Shown: positions 1-9,684 of the stretch, in pieces
How positions within the stretch are numbered: the first letter of the stretch is position 1
Layout of the letters: the number at the start of each line of letters is the position of its first letter
The notes under the pieces: generated by a model
What the model was told of the DNA's origin: nothing
Seen by the model: only the letters and a program-made list of their open reading frames with translations
Databases searched by the model: none
Assembly: GCA_945881875.1 (NCBI GenBank)
Contig: CAMCVH010000001.1
Coordinates: 620,001 to 684,000, forward strand
Reading direction: 5' to 3'
Origin: Polynucleobacter meluiroseus
Lineage (GTDB): Bacteria > Pseudomonadota > Gammaproteobacteria > Burkholderiales > Burkholderiaceae
Length of the DNA: 64,000 nt
Program-made: the position numbers and the translations under genes

Positions 1-1214
1 CCATGACCGATTTCGCGGCGCTTAGGGCTACCAACACGACCCGTTTCACCTGTAGCAAATGGAGGCATGTTGTAGTGGAACATGAAACGATCACGTTGCT
101 CACCTTCTAATGCATCAATAATTTGCTCATCGCGCGCAGTACCCAAAGTTGCAATCACCAAACCTTGTGTCTCACCACGGGTAAACAATGCTGAACCGTG
201 AGTGCGTGGCAGTACGCCAGTACGAATTTCGATTGGGCGAACAGTGCGCGTATCACGGCCATCAATACGTGGTTCACCGTTCAATACTTGACTACGAACA
301 ATCTTTGCTTCGATGTCAAACATAATGTTGTTGGCTTCTGCTTCATCAAATTCTCCATCAGCAGCAAGCTTAGTCAATACATCTTTAGTGACATCTTTTA
401 ACTTAGCTGTACGAGCTTGCTTTTGACGAATTTGATACGCTTCACGCAAACCAGCTTCAGCCAAAGAGTTAACTTTTGCAATCATTGGTTCGTTCTTAGG
501 AGTTGCTTGCCAATCCCACTCAGGCTTTCCACCTTCGCGTACTAGCTCATTGATCGCGTTAATCGCAGTTTGCATTTGCTCGTGACCATAAACAACAGCA
601 CCTAACATGATCTCTTCAGACAACTGATAAGCTTCAGACTCAACCATCAAAACAGCGGCTTGAGTACCAGCAACGATCAAATCTAATTGGCTAGTAGCTT
701 GTTCTGTGCGGGTTGGGTTGAGCATGTATTGACCATCTTTATAACCAACACGCGCGGCACCAACTGGACCAGCGAAAGGAATACCAGAAATAGCTAAAGC
801 TGCAGAAGCACCAATCAATGCAGGAATATCTGCAGGCACATCAGGATTAAGTGATACAACGTGAATCACTACCTGAACTTCATTCAAGAAGCCTTCTGGA
901 AATAATGGACGTAATGGGCGATCGATCAAACGAGAAATCAATGTCTCGCTTTCTGATGGACGACCTTCACGACGGAAAAAGCCACCAGGGATTTTTCCTG
1001 CTGCGTATGTTTTTTCTAAATAATCAACTGTGAGTGGGAAGAAGTTTTGACCAGGCTTTGCATTTTTTGCACCAACTACTGTTGCCAAAATAACTGTATC
1101 GCCTACATCAACTAATACTGCACCACCTGCTTGACGGGCAATTTCACCTGTTTCCATACGAACAGTTTGTGAACCCCATTGAAAACTTTTTACTACTTTA
1201 TTGAACATCGTCAT
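1..1214 (-). CDS. pnp: Polyribonucleotide nucleotidyltransferase (PNPase), 3' end cut by window edge
   Basis: PNPase degrades RNA 3'-to-5' by phosphorolysis and is a partner of RNase E in the degradosome. About 404 N-terminal residues are present; the remainder (second RNase PH domain, KH and S1 domains) lies left of the window. The start reads [14 protein letters not shown], followed by the first RNase PH-like domain with [20 protein letters not shown] and [13 protein letters not shown] motifs, then the alpha-helical linker and the beginning of the second core domain (TRGETQGLV). The ATG at 1214 is preceded by GAGGA. It lies downstream of rpsO, the conserved rpsO-pnp order, with a hairpin-rich 210-bp leader between them. 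Confidence 0.97.
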   Translation of the reverse strand, partial: MTMFNKVVKSFQWGSQTVRMETGEIARQAGGAVLVDVGDTVILATVVGAKNAKPGQNFFPLTVDYLEKTYAAGKIPGGFFRREGRPSESETLISRLIDRPLRPLFPEGFLNEVQVVIHVVSLNPDVPADIPALIGASAALAISGIPFAGPVGAARVGYKDGQYMLNPTRTEQATSQLDLIVAGTQAAVLMVESEAYQLSEEIMLGAVVYGHEQMQTAINAINELVREGGKPEWDWQATPKNEPMIAKVNSLAEAGLREAYQIRQKQARTAKLKDVTKDVLTKLAADGEFDEAEANNIMFDIEAKIVRSQVLNGEPRIDGRDTRTVRPIEIRTGVLPRTHGSALFTRGETQGLVIATLGTARDEQIIDALEGEQRDRFMFHYNMPPFATGETGRVGSPKRREIGH

Positions 1215-1239
1215 TTATATATATCCTCAATCAACATTT

Positions 1240-1341
1240 GCCATAGAAATACAGCGCTATGGCAGCACTGGAGCACGGAGGTTGACGAAGAAAGGATGCC
1301 ATTCCAAAGATAGGCTTACAAATTAACCTGCCTTTGGAATG
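1240..1341 (-). promoter_or_regulatory. Hairpin-rich pnp leader
   Basis: The 210-bp rpsO-pnp spacer holds two strong inverted repeats upstream of the pnp start. One is 1300-1309/1332-1341 (CATTCCAAAG with CTTTGGAATG, plus an inner AGG/CCT). The other is 1240-1246/1257-1263 (GCCATAG with CTATGGC), 26 bp from the start codon. In enterobacteria the pnp leader folds into a double-stranded element cut by RNase III and is the site of PNPase autoregulation. The same role here is inferred from position and shape, not from sequence identity. Confidence 0.5.
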
Positions 1342-1386
1342 ACACGGGTCCTAACTACGACCAGCCACCAACCGCTCTAAACGATA

Positions 1387-1416
1387 ATGCCTGCCTAAGT
1401 TAACTTGGGCAGGCAT
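1387..1416 (-). terminator. Stem-loop after rpsO
   Basis: A 9-bp inverted repeat (ATGCCTGCC with GGCAGGCAT, with further pairing towards the loop) sits 9 bp downstream of the rpsO stop. The minus strand after it has no long T-run, so it may be a weak terminator, an mRNA-stabilising 3' hairpin or a partial read-through point feeding pnp. Confidence 0.5.
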
Positions 1417-1424
1417 CTTCGGTA

Positions 1425-1694
1425 TTACTTACGTAGACCGAGCTTATCAATCAAAGCACGGTAACGATCTAAATCTTTACCCTTCAAATAGTCGAGTAAA
1501 CGACGGCGACGACTAACCATCTTCAACAAACCGCGACGGCTGTGATGATCCTTAGCATTTGCTTTGAAGTGAGACGTTAAGTCATTGATACGTGCTGTCA
1601 ATAAAGCTACTTGAACTTCAGGACTGCCTGTATCGTTTGCTGCGCGGGCATTCGCTTTGACGATTTCCGCTACTTGAGATGTAACAATAGCCAT
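1425..1694 (-). CDS. rpsO: 30S ribosomal protein S15
   Basis: S15 binds the central domain of 16S rRNA and is a primary assembly protein of the small subunit. The 89-residue product, [12 protein letters not shown]... to ...LIDKLGLRK, matches the usual length and contains the conserved stretches [18 protein letters not shown] and RRRLLDYL. A longer reading from 1736 is possible but would add 14 non-conserved residues; the ATG at 1694 has GGAG 8 bp upstream and gives the standard N-terminus. It lies between leuA, from which it is separated by a terminator, and pnp. Confidence 0.97.
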   Translation of the reverse strand: MAIVTSQVAEIVKANARAANDTGSPEVQVALLTARINDLTSHFKANAKDHHSRRGLLKMVSRRRRLLDYLKGKDLDRYRALIDKLGLRK

Positions 1695-1775
1695 GTTTAT
1701 TACTCCATACTTGCGAACATTCGAGCTCAAACCCATTTTTAGTGGCGCTTTTACCCAATATGTCGTGCGAATTGT

Positions 1776-1820
1776 TTAAAAAACTACTTGTGCTCTTTCT
1801 GGCAATTACCCAGAAAGAGC
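1776..1820 (-). terminator. Rho-independent terminator of leuA
   Basis: An 11-bp perfect stem (GCTCTTTCTGG with CCAGAAAGAGC, 7-nt loop) begins 12 bp after the leuA stop. It is followed on the minus strand by a short spacer and a run of six T. Confidence 0.75.
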
Positions 1821-1832
1821 GTAAATTATAGC

Positions 1833-3377
1833 CTAAACGGTCATTTGAGCGTTTAATTTCTGCTGGCTAGGATCGTGAAGCTTATTTAATGCTGCCAAAT
1901 AAGCTTTTGCAGAGGCTGCAATGATGTCCGGGTCTGTTCCGACGCCATTCACAATTCTGCCGCCTTTTGAGAGACGAACTGTGACCTCACCCTGCGACTC
2001 TGTCCCCGTAGTAATAGCATTCACAGAATATAAAAGCTGTTCTGCACCACTTTTAACCTTGGATTCAATCGCATTTAAGGTGGCATCAACCGGGCCATTG
2101 CCTTCAGACTCAGAAATCAACTCTTCTCCGCCCGACTGGAAAATCACCTTTGCAAATGGACGCTCTCCAGTTTCAGACCTTTGTGACATTGAGATAAAAC
2201 GATAGTAGTCACTAGCCTCTTGAGCATTATTGCCTACTATTGCAGTGATATCTTCATCAAAAATCTCTGCCTTTTGGTCAGCCAAAGTCTTGAATCTTGC
2301 AAAAGCGTCATTCATATCCGCCTCTGTCTCTAACTCAATACCCAACTCTTGTAAGCGTTGCTTGAAAGCATTTCGACCTGACAATTTACCCAAAACGATC
2401 TTATTGGCAGCCCAACCCACATCTTCAGCACGCATAATTTCATAGGTATCGCGCGCTTTTAAAACGCCATCTTGATGAATCCCTGAGGCGTGAGCAAAAG
2501 CATTCGCTCCAACTACAGCTTTGTTAGGTTGAACTACAAAACCTGTAATCTGAGAAACCATCTTGGAAGCCGGCACGATTTGAGTCGTGTCAATACCTAC
2601 CGATAAGTCAAAATAGTCTTTACGGGTCTTGATCGCCATGACCACCTCTTCCAAAGAGGTGTTGCCTGCTCGTTCACCCAAACCATTGATCGTGCACTCT
2701 ACTTGACGAGCGCCACCAATCTTCACGCCAGCTAATGAATTAGCAACGCCCATACCTAAGTCGTTATGGCAATGAACTGACCAAATGGCCTTATCAGAGT
2801 TTGGAATGCGCTCGCGCAAAGTCTTGATAAATTCGCCGTAAAGTTCTGGTACGGCGTAACCCACCGTATCGGGGACGTTGATCGTTGTGGCACCCTCAGC
2901 AATAACAGCCTCGAGTACTCTGCATAAGAAATCCACTTCAGAGCGATAACCATCCTCCGGTGAAAACTCAACATCATTTGTATGGTTACGCGCAAAACGA
3001 ACTGCTGCTTTAGCTTGTTCAAACACCTGATCAGGCGTCATGCGTAATTTCCTCTCCATATGCAAAGGCGAAGTTGCAATAAATGTGTGAATGCGCTTAG
3101 AGTTGGCACCCTTCAACGCTTCAGCCGCTCGACTGATATCACGCTCATTAGCACGCGCCAATGAACAAACAGTTGAATCCTTAATCACTTGGGCAATCGC
3201 TGAAATGGCAGCAAAATCACCATCAGAGCTTGCCGCGAAGCCAGCCTCGATGACATCCACTCTTAAGCGCTCTAGTTGACGTGCAATGCGCACCTTCTCA
3301 TCACGAGTCATCGAAGCACCAGGAGACTGTTCACCATCTCTTAAAGTGGTATCAAAAATGATTAATTTATCTGTCAT
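1833..3377 (-). CDS. leuA: 2-isopropylmalate synthase
   Basis: This enzyme condenses acetyl-CoA with 2-oxoisovalerate, the committed step of leucine synthesis. The 514-residue protein has the [12 protein letters not shown] signature at residues 9-20, the metal-binding HCHNDLGMG around residue 202, the [13 protein letters not shown] stretch, and a C-terminal LeuA allosteric domain (about 395-500) that mediates leucine feedback. A complete leucine attenuator lies immediately upstream (leader peptide 3460-3528, terminator 3402-3434), so transcription is very probably controlled by charged tRNA-Leu. It sits downstream of psd-pssA on the same strand. Confidence 0.97.
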   Translation of the reverse strand: MTDKLIIFDTTLRDGEQSPGASMTRDEKVRIARQLERLRVDVIEAGFAASSDGDFAAISAIAQVIKDSTVCSLARANERDISRAAEALKGANSKRIHTFIATSPLHMERKLRMTPDQVFEQAKAAVRFARNHTNDVEFSPEDGYRSEVDFLCRVLEAVIAEGATTINVPDTVGYAVPELYGEFIKTLRERIPNSDKAIWSVHCHNDLGMGVANSLAGVKIGGARQVECTINGLGERAGNTSLEEVVMAIKTRKDYFDLSVGIDTTQIVPASKMVSQITGFVVQPNKAVVGANAFAHASGIHQDGVLKARDTYEIMRAEDVGWAANKIVLGKLSGRNAFKQRLQELGIELETEADMNDAFARFKTLADQKAEIFDEDITAIVGNNAQEASDYYRFISMSQRSETGERPFAKVIFQSGGEELISESEGNGPVDATLNAIESKVKSGAEQLLYSVNAITTGTESQGEVTVRLSKGGRIVNGVGTDPDIIAASAKAYLAALNKLHDPSQQKLNAQMTV

Positions 3378-3401
3378 AACTTTCTCCCAACTTACATCAA
3401 T

Positions 3402-3434
3402 CCAAAAATAAAAAACCCCAGTGTGACTGGGGTT
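3402..3434 (-). terminator. leuA attenuator: terminator and antiterminator
   Basis: On the minus strand a 9-bp stem AACCCCAGT/ACTGGGGTT with a 3-nt loop (3414-3434) is followed by TTTTTTATTTTT, a classical intrinsic terminator only 25 bp before leuA. Its 5' arm (ACCCCAG, 3427-3433) is perfectly complementary to CTGGGGT at 3474-3480, inside the leader-peptide gene, giving an antiterminator. That segment can instead pair upstream as CTAGGT/ACCTGG (3487-3492 with 3477-3482, one G-U), giving the protector stem. Confidence 0.85.
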
Positions 3435-3459
3435 CGTGGTGTTTTGCTTTTACTAAGTG

Positions 3460-3528
3460 TTAAGCGTGCACTGACCCCAGGTTTTGACCTAGTTCTAGTA
3501 ATAGTAGCAGTGACAAGCTAATGTTCAT
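3460..3528 (-). CDS. leuL: leu operon leader peptide (22 residues)
   Basis: This short frame upstream of leuA encodes 22 residues: MNISLS, then LLLLL, ELGQNL, GSVHA and a TAA stop. Eight of the 22 residues are leucine, five of them consecutive (CTG CTA CTA TTA CTA). It overlaps the protector and antiterminator segments of the attenuator exactly as expected for ribosome-mediated attenuation: stalling at Leu codons would free CTGGGGT to capture the terminator's 5' arm. No strong Shine-Dalgarno precedes the ATG. It is too short for ordinary gene callers. Confidence 0.8.
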   Translation of the reverse strand: MNISLSLLLLLELGQNLGSVHA

Positions 3529-3535
3529 ATTTACC

Positions 3536-3565
3536 AATATACACAAAATATTAATTAATTGTTAG
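3536..3565 (-). promoter_or_regulatory. Possible leuA promoter
   Basis: CTAACA (3560-3565) and TATATT (3536-3541) are separated by 18 bp, upstream of the leader peptide. If used, transcription would begin about 1-2 nt before the leader ATG, giving a nearly leaderless peptide. The -35 match is only 4/6 and read-through from pssA is the alternative. Confidence 0.3.
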
Positions 3566-4406
3566 AAAGCATATCTGAGGCTTTCTTCTTACGCAAGAAG
3601 ATCTTTTGCCAAACCCAAAACACATAGCCAGATGAAGCATAAGCCACAAACAATCCGAACAATGCTACTGGTGGATCGCTTGAAACCAAAACAAAGCCCA
3701 ATATGATCAAAATCATGACCCCAAATGGCGCTCGATATCTAACGTCTAAGGCTTTACCACTGTAAAAAAGCACATTGGAGACCATGGTGACACCAGCGTA
3801 AATAGTCAATCCAAAGGTGACCCAGGGTAAGGCTAATTCTTGAACAGGTAGTTTGTTATCAACGGCCAACCAAACAAAACCAGCAATTAAAGAGGCTGCC
3901 GCAGGACTTGGTAAACCCTGGAAGAAGCGTTTATCAACACTACCAATATTGGTATTAAAACGTGCCAAACGCAAAGCAGCGCCCGCACAGAAAATAAATG
4001 CAGCTAACCAACCCCACTTACCTAAATCTTTTAAAACCCACTCGTAAGCAATCAGAGCAGGTGCTACGCCGAAAGAAACCATGTCAGTCAGCGAGTCATA
4101 CTGTTCGCCGAAAGCACTCTGAGTATTAGTCATGCGAGCTACACGTCCATCCATACCATCCATCACCAAGGCAACAAAAATAGCAATCGCTGCAATCTCG
4201 AAGCGCTGGTTCATAGCTTGGACAATTGCAAAGAAACCACAAAATAAATTGGCGGTTGTAAATGCATTAGGTAAAAGATAAATACCTCGATTGCGAGGTC
4301 TTACAGAGTCACTTGCGTCACGCGCCCAATCAGACTTACGCAAAGGCGTCGTCTTACCTGATAAACCTTTTGATGACCTTAGTTTTCTACGTCTAAATAT
4401 GCTCAT
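3555..4406 (-). CDS. pssA: CDP-diacylglycerol--serine O-phosphatidyltransferase
   Basis: This integral membrane enzyme makes phosphatidylserine from CDP-diacylglycerol and serine. The 283-residue protein carries the CDP-alcohol phosphatidyltransferase signature DG-x2-AR-x8-G-x3-D-x3-D at about residues 83-106 (DGRVARMTNTQSAFGEQYD, then SLTD). It has about eight hydrophobic helices and a basic N-terminus (IFRRRKLRSSKG). It lies 10 bp downstream of psd, the next enzyme of the pathway, so the two are co-transcribed. The N-terminal 40 residues are a typical soluble extension. Confidence 0.95.
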   Translation of the reverse strand: MSIFRRRKLRSSKGLSGKTTPLRKSDWARDASDSVRPRNRGIYLLPNAFTTANLFCGFFAIVQAMNQRFEIAAIAIFVALVMDGMDGRVARMTNTQSAFGEQYDSLTDMVSFGVAPALIAYEWVLKDLGKWGWLAAFIFCAGAALRLARFNTNIGSVDKRFFQGLPSPAAASLIAGFVWLAVDNKLPVQELALPWVTFGLTIYAGVTMVSNVLFYSGKALDVRYRAPFGVMILIILGFVLVSSDPPVALFGLFVAYASSGYVFWVWQKIFLRKKKASDMLSNN

Positions 4407-4416
4407 AGACTAGGTT

Positions 4417-5070
4417 TTAGTCCAATCCTGGCAATTTAGCTAGTATTGTTGATGTGGCAGACACTATATCGCCAACACTAACTAGCGGCTCAGCTTCTAA
4501 TGGAAGATAAATGTCTACTCTTGAACCAAAGCGAATAAAACCGTAACGCTCACCCTTTTTAAGTTTGTCACCTAGGTGGGCGTAGCAAAGAATTCGGCGA
4601 GCAATCAGACCCGCCACTTGAACCAAAGTCACAGTATGACCATTGGCATCAATGATGACAGCATTACGTTCGTTCTCTGTCGATGCTTTATCTAAATCAG
4701 CATTGACGAATTTACCCGGGAAATATTCAATCTGCTTGATGATGCCGTTAACTGCGGAACGGTTTGAATGAACGTTAAACACGTTCATGAAAACACTGAT
4801 CTTCAAAGCATCACGACGAGCATAGGGATCAAAAGTTTTTTCAACAATGATGACTCGACCGTCTGCTGGAGATAAAACAGCATCTTTAACAAGAGGAACT
4901 AAACGACCTGGGTCTCTAAAAAACTGTAAGACAAATACAAAGATAATCCAGAAAGGCCAAGACCAAGCCCAACCAAGCGTTGAATGAACAACAAACAGAA
5001 TGAAACCTGCAATTGCTACGTGAGGCCACCCTTCTTTTGCAATGATTGGATGCGGGTAGTTAATGGCCAT
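4417..5070 (-). CDS. psd: Phosphatidylserine decarboxylase proenzyme
   Basis: It decarboxylates phosphatidylserine to phosphatidylethanolamine at the inner membrane. The 217-residue protein is of the short (PSD-A) type. It has two N-terminal membrane segments, the substrate region SPADGRV, the histidine-containing [10 protein letters not shown], and the self-cleavage site Gly182-Ser183 within RFGSRVD; cleavage creates the pyruvoyl group on the alpha chain. It is followed at 10 bp by pssA and preceded by ilvC at 55 bp. No terminator is visible between ilvC and psd. Confidence 0.95.
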   Translation of the reverse strand: MAINYPHPIIAKEGWPHVAIAGFILFVVHSTLGWAWSWPFWIIFVFVLQFFRDPGRLVPLVKDAVLSPADGRVIIVEKTFDPYARRDALKISVFMNVFNVHSNRSAVNGIIKQIEYFPGKFVNADLDKASTENERNAVIIDANGHTVTLVQVAGLIARRILCYAHLGDKLKKGERYGFIRFGSRVDIYLPLEAEPLVSVGDIVSATSTILAKLPGLD

Positions 5071-5125
5071 CTTTATGTTCTTTCTGGATATCTTTTAATG
5101 TCTTCTGATTAGCTGAATCAACTAA

Positions 5126-6160
<1,035 letters not shown>

Positions 6161-6184
6161 TCAGTTTGTTATTAGTTAAAAAAA

Positions 6185-6676
6185 TTACACTTTAAGGATA
6201 CGTTCACCGCGACCAAGACCAGAGCTGCCAGTTCGTACTGTTTCTAAAATGGCACTGCGATCGATAGCTTCGACAAAAGAATCTAATTTACTACTATCAC
6301 CTGTTAACTCGACGGTGTACGACTTATCAGTGACATCAATGATGTGGCCACGGAAAATATCCGCTAAGCGCTTCATTTCTTCACGCTCTTTACCAACTGC
6401 CCTGATTTTAATCAACATGAGTTCGCGCTCAATGTGAGGGCCATCACTTAAATCAATCAGCTTAACCACATCAACTAAACGATTTAAGTGTTTGGTAATT
6501 TGCTCGATCACTTCGTCTGAGCCAACTGAAACAATTGTCATACGAGATAAAGAAGGATCTTCTGTTGGCGCAACAGTCAAAGTTTCAATGTTGTAACCAC
6601 GTGCAGAAAACAAGCCCACGACACGCGACAGGGCGCCCGGCTCGTTTTCTAAAAGAACAGAAAGAATATGGCGCAT
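6185..6676 (-). CDS. ilvH: Acetolactate synthase small (regulatory) subunit
   Basis: This is the regulatory subunit of acetohydroxyacid synthase, which confers valine sensitivity and raises catalytic activity. The 163-residue protein begins with an ACT domain (HILSVLLENEPGALSRVVG, then RGYNIETLTV) and ends with the conserved C-terminal domain (MLIKIRAVG, FRGHIIDVT, LTGDSSKLDSF). Its ATG overlaps the ilvI stop by one base (TAATG), giving translational coupling that suits a stoichiometric two-subunit enzyme. Confidence 0.97.
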   Translation of the reverse strand: MRHILSVLLENEPGALSRVVGLFSARGYNIETLTVAPTEDPSLSRMTIVSVGSDEVIEQITKHLNRLVDVVKLIDLSDGPHIERELMLIKIRAVGKEREEMKRLADIFRGHIIDVTDKSYTVELTGDSSKLDSFVEAIDRSAILETVRTGSSGLGRGERILKV

Positions 6677-8445
6677 TACAGTTCCTCACTTCCTAAAAGC
6701 ATTTCAGTAATGCCTTTACCGGCTTGAACCATTGGCCAAACGTTTTCCGTCGGATCAGTTTGGAAATCCATAAATACTGTTCTGTCTTTCATTTTGAAAG
6801 CCTCACGCAACGCTGGTTCAACATCTGATTTTTTCTCGATGCGCATACCAACGTGACCAAAAGATTCAGCCAACTTTACAAAGTCAGGTAATGAGTCCAT
6901 GTATGAGCTTGAATAACGCTTGTTATACGTTAGCTCTTGCCACTGACGAACCATACCTAGATAACGGTTGTTTAGAGAAATGATCTTGATCGGTGTGTCG
7001 TACTGCTTACAAGTAGAAAGTTCTTGAATACACATTTGTATTGAACCCTCACCTGTAATTGTGACAACTTCAGAATCAGGAAAGGCTTTCTTGATACCCA
7101 TAGCGTATGGCAAACCAACACCCATCGTTCCAAGACCACCTGAATTAATCCAACGACGTGGTTTATCAAATTTGTAAAATTGAGCAGCCCACATCTGATG
7201 TTGGCCAACATCAGAACAAACGAATGCATCGCCGTTAGTCAACTCATATACTTTTTCAACGACATACTGTGGTTTGACAATCTCAGAATCGCGATCAAAT
7301 TTTAAGCAATCTTTCTTGCGCCATTCATTAATCTGTGACCACCAAGCATCCACCTTCTTTTGATTTTTGCGAGGTCCAGCTGATTTAAGAATTTCAGTCA
7401 TCTCAATTAATACTGCTTTGAGGTCACCAACTATAGGCACGTCTACTTTTACACGCTTTGAAATAACTGATGGGTCAATATCGATATGAATGATTTTTCT
7501 TGGCACGCTTGTAAAGTGCGCTGGGTTACCAATCACGCGGTCATCAAAACGAGCGCCAATTGCAATCAACACATCGCAATGCTGCATGGTCATATTGGCC
7601 TCGTAAGTGCCGTGCATACCCAACATACCTAAGAAATGTGGGTCTGTACCTGGGAACCCGCCAAGACCCATTAGGGTATTGGTCACTGGATAACCAAGCA
7701 AATCTGCAAATGCTTTTAATTCAGGTGCAGCATCAGAAAGGATGACACCACCACCTGTGTAGATGAAAGGACGCTCTGCTTCCATCAACATGGACACTGC
7801 TTTACGAACTTGACCGCTGTGACCTTTGACCACAGGGTTGTAAGAGCGCATATTGATTTCAGCTGGATAGTTAAAGTGTGCTTTTTGGAATGACACATCT
7901 TTCGGAATATCCACAACCACAGGTCCTGGACGACCCGTTCTAGCAATGTGGAATGCCTTCTTTAAAGTCAATGCTAAATCAGCAGGATCTTTAACTAAGA
8001 AATTATGTTTAACGATTGGACGAGTAATACCTACTGTGTCGCACTCTTGGAAGGCATCCTCACCAATGGCGTGCGTAGGAACGTTGCCAGTGATGATCAC
8101 CATTGGAATCGAATCCATATATGCAGTAGCAATACCTGTTACAGCGTTAGTAACACCCGGACCCGAAGTCACAAGCGCTACGCCAACGTTACCAGTAGCA
8201 CGAGCGTAACCGTCAGCTGCGTGGACAGCAGCTTGCTCATGACGAACTAGGATATGTTCAAATTTATCTTGCTTGAAGATCTCGTCATAAATAAACAAGA
8301 CTGATCCGCCTGGGTAACCCCAAACATATTCAACACCTTCTGCATGAAGTGCTTTTACAAGAATTTCGGCACCAATCATTTCTGGGCCAATCGGGGTTTG
8401 GTTTTTTGCAGGATTTAAAAGTTCTGCGTTGGTAATCGTATTCAT
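6676..8445 (-). CDS. ilvI: Acetolactate synthase large (catalytic) subunit
   Basis: This ThDP- and FAD-dependent enzyme condenses pyruvate with pyruvate or 2-oxobutyrate, the first common step for valine, leucine and isoleucine. The 589-residue protein has three domains: an N-terminal PYR domain with catalytic Glu70 (VRHEQAAVHAADGYAR), a central FAD-binding domain (about 205-340), and a C-terminal PP domain with the ThDP/Mg motif TGEGSIQM to NN. Gly-Glu replaces the commoner Gly-Asp at that motif. The start has AAAGGA 10 bp upstream. It heads ilvI-ilvH-ilvC, and a structured leader of about 110 nt precedes it. Confidence 0.97.
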   Translation of the reverse strand: MNTITNAELLNPAKNQTPIGPEMIGAEILVKALHAEGVEYVWGYPGGSVLFIYDEIFKQDKFEHILVRHEQAAVHAADGYARATGNVGVALVTSGPGVTNAVTGIATAYMDSIPMVIITGNVPTHAIGEDAFQECDTVGITRPIVKHNFLVKDPADLALTLKKAFHIARTGRPGPVVVDIPKDVSFQKAHFNYPAEINMRSYNPVVKGHSGQVRKAVSMLMEAERPFIYTGGGVILSDAAPELKAFADLLGYPVTNTLMGLGGFPGTDPHFLGMLGMHGTYEANMTMQHCDVLIAIGARFDDRVIGNPAHFTSVPRKIIHIDIDPSVISKRVKVDVPIVGDLKAVLIEMTEILKSAGPRKNQKKVDAWWSQINEWRKKDCLKFDRDSEIVKPQYVVEKVYELTNGDAFVCSDVGQHQMWAAQFYKFDKPRRWINSGGLGTMGVGLPYAMGIKKAFPDSEVVTITGEGSIQMCIQELSTCKQYDTPIKIISLNNRYLGMVRQWQELTYNKRYSSSYMDSLPDFVKLAESFGHVGMRIEKKSDVEPALREAFKMKDRTVFMDFQTDPTENVWPMVQAGKGITEMLLGSEEL

Positions 8446-8560
8446 TTTTATTAGTCCTTTGCAATTTTCGGCAAAAAATTGTTTGGGCTACTCTGGCTCC
8501 GTGCTTATGGCTCGGGTTCGAGTGGCAGTCGCTAAATCCGGGGAAAACCATCTTATGAAA
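8446..8560 (-). promoter_or_regulatory. Structured leader of ilvI
   Basis: Between ilvI and the divergent sigma-factor gene the minus strand contains GC-rich repeated elements: CTCG-AACC-CGAG, then GAGCC repeated 13 bp apart. Near the ribosome-binding site is a perfect 7-bp hairpin CAATTTT/AAAATTG (8462-8468 with 8475-8481, loop CGGCAA on the plus strand). No Leu/Ile/Val-rich leader peptide is visible in any minus-strand frame, so regulation, if present, is not by the mechanism seen at leuA. Confidence 0.4.
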
Positions 8561-8617
8561 GGCCCGGCAAGTCGAGCTGATTATTTTAGACCATAACGCC
8601 TTATTTTGGGTAGGTTT

Positions 8618-9223
8618 ATGAGTCGTTGTCTAATAGGGCCTATGGCTTCCGCAAAAGAACTGTCAGACTTCCTTCAAGGAGTCCAGGCAAAATCCTTCAA
8701 ACGCACCGTATTTGCTACGCGGGACGAGGAAGCGGCCTTAGATATCGTGCAAGATAGCATGATGAAGTTGGCTGAAAAATACAGTCATCACGATCCAGCT
8801 GAGTTTCCACTTCTTTTTACACGAATCCTTCAAAACACAACATTAGACTGGTTTAGGCGTCAAAAAACCCAAAATACTTGGATCAGCCTCTTTTCTTCGC
8901 TCCGAGGGGGCTCAAAAGATAATTTTGATGAATTTGATCAGTCTGATCCTCTGGAGTTCATTGAATCTATTGAAGAAAATATGAATTCTGTGGAAGGTTC
9001 AGCACAGTTAGAACGTAAACAATTGATTGAAATGTTAGAAATAGCCGTATCTAAGCTACCATCACGTCAACGAGAAGCCTTCCTCATGCGTTATTGGGAT
9101 GATTTAGATATTTCTGAAACTGCCAAACTCATGGGTTGCTCCGAGGGAAGTGTTAAAACACACTGCTCTAGAGCCGCCAGTGCCTTGGTAGAAGCCCTTA
9201 AGAAACAAGGATTTAAGCCGTGA
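8618..9223 (+). CDS. Sigma-70 family RNA polymerase sigma factor (ECF-like)
   Basis: This is an alternative sigma factor of about 201 residues. A region 2-like segment spans about residues 15-90 (ATRDEEAALDIVQDSMMKLAE and FTRILQNTTLDWFRRQK). A variable linker follows, then a region 4 helix-turn-helix in the last 60 residues (LPSRQREAFLMRYW, ISETAKLMGCSEGSVKTHCSRA). Starts at TTG 8606 and ATG 8642 are also in frame; 8618 has GGGTAGG 4-7 bp upstream. Its stop overlaps the GTG start of the next gene. The coupling to a one-helix membrane protein suggests sigma/anti-sigma, which is inference. Confidence 0.88.
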   Translation: MSRCLIGPMASAKELSDFLQGVQAKSFKRTVFATRDEEAALDIVQDSMMKLAEKYSHHDPAEFPLLFTRILQNTTLDWFRRQKTQNTWISLFSSLRGGSKDNFDEFDQSDPLEFIESIEENMNSVEGSAQLERKQLIEMLEIAVSKLPSRQREAFLMRYWDDLDISETAKLMGCSEGSVKTHCSRAASALVEALKKQGFKP

Positions 9224-9684
9224 AAACCATTAAAAACAATTTAGTGCAGTCCAAAAACGCAGAAATGCGCCTGGGATCCCTTGCCCGAGAGTTGCTTGAT
9301 GACGGTGCGAAACAGCTTCCAGATCGTATTACTGCTCGCCTCAACCAAGCTAGAGCATCAGCTATAGCCGTATACCCGCGCCAAGAAAAATTGGCCACAG
9401 AGTGGATTTTTGCAGGCTTTCCGAGAACATTTTCGAGTGACTGGGCTTCAAAAATGAGGGGCGCACTTGGTTTGGCCCCTATTTTGGCCTTAAGCGTATC
9501 TATATTTGCAATTGTTGGATGGCAAGAAGATGCTCGAATCAAAGATATTGCCCATGTTGATAGGGCTATCCTGACAGATACAGTTCCACCAGCAGCTTAC
9601 AAGGATGACGGATATGTTCGTTATCTGCTGACTAATGGCAAAGACCTCATTGTTGAAGAGGAAGACGACGAAGAAGATATCTGA
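9220..9684 (+). CDS. DUF3619-type membrane protein, possible anti-sigma factor
   Basis: A 154-residue protein with a soluble N-terminal half (MRLGSLARELLDDGAKQLPDRITARLNQAR), one transmembrane helix at about residues 85-105 (GALGLAPILALSVSIFAIVGW) and a C-terminal tail ending in an acidic run (VEEEDDEEDI). It has the DUF3619 layout found next to sigma factors in Burkholderiales. It starts with GTG, overlapping the sigma-factor stop by 4 bases, and its own stop overlaps the next ATG. Anti-sigma function is inferred from topology and coupling; no zinc motif of the classical ZAS type is visible. Confidence 0.75.
   Translation: MKTIKNNLVQSKNAEMRLGSLARELLDDGAKQLPDRITARLNQARASAIAVYPRQEKLATEWIFAGFPRTFSSDWASKMRGALGLAPILALSVSIFAIVGWQEDARIKDIAHVDRAILTDTVPPAAYKDDGYVRYLLTNGKDLIVEEEDDEEDI

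Noticed and set aside
8330-8551. 73-residue frame in the ilvI leader as a possible leader peptide
   Set aside because: It overlaps ilvI out of frame and is not enriched in Leu, Ile or Val, so it does not fit an attenuator peptide.
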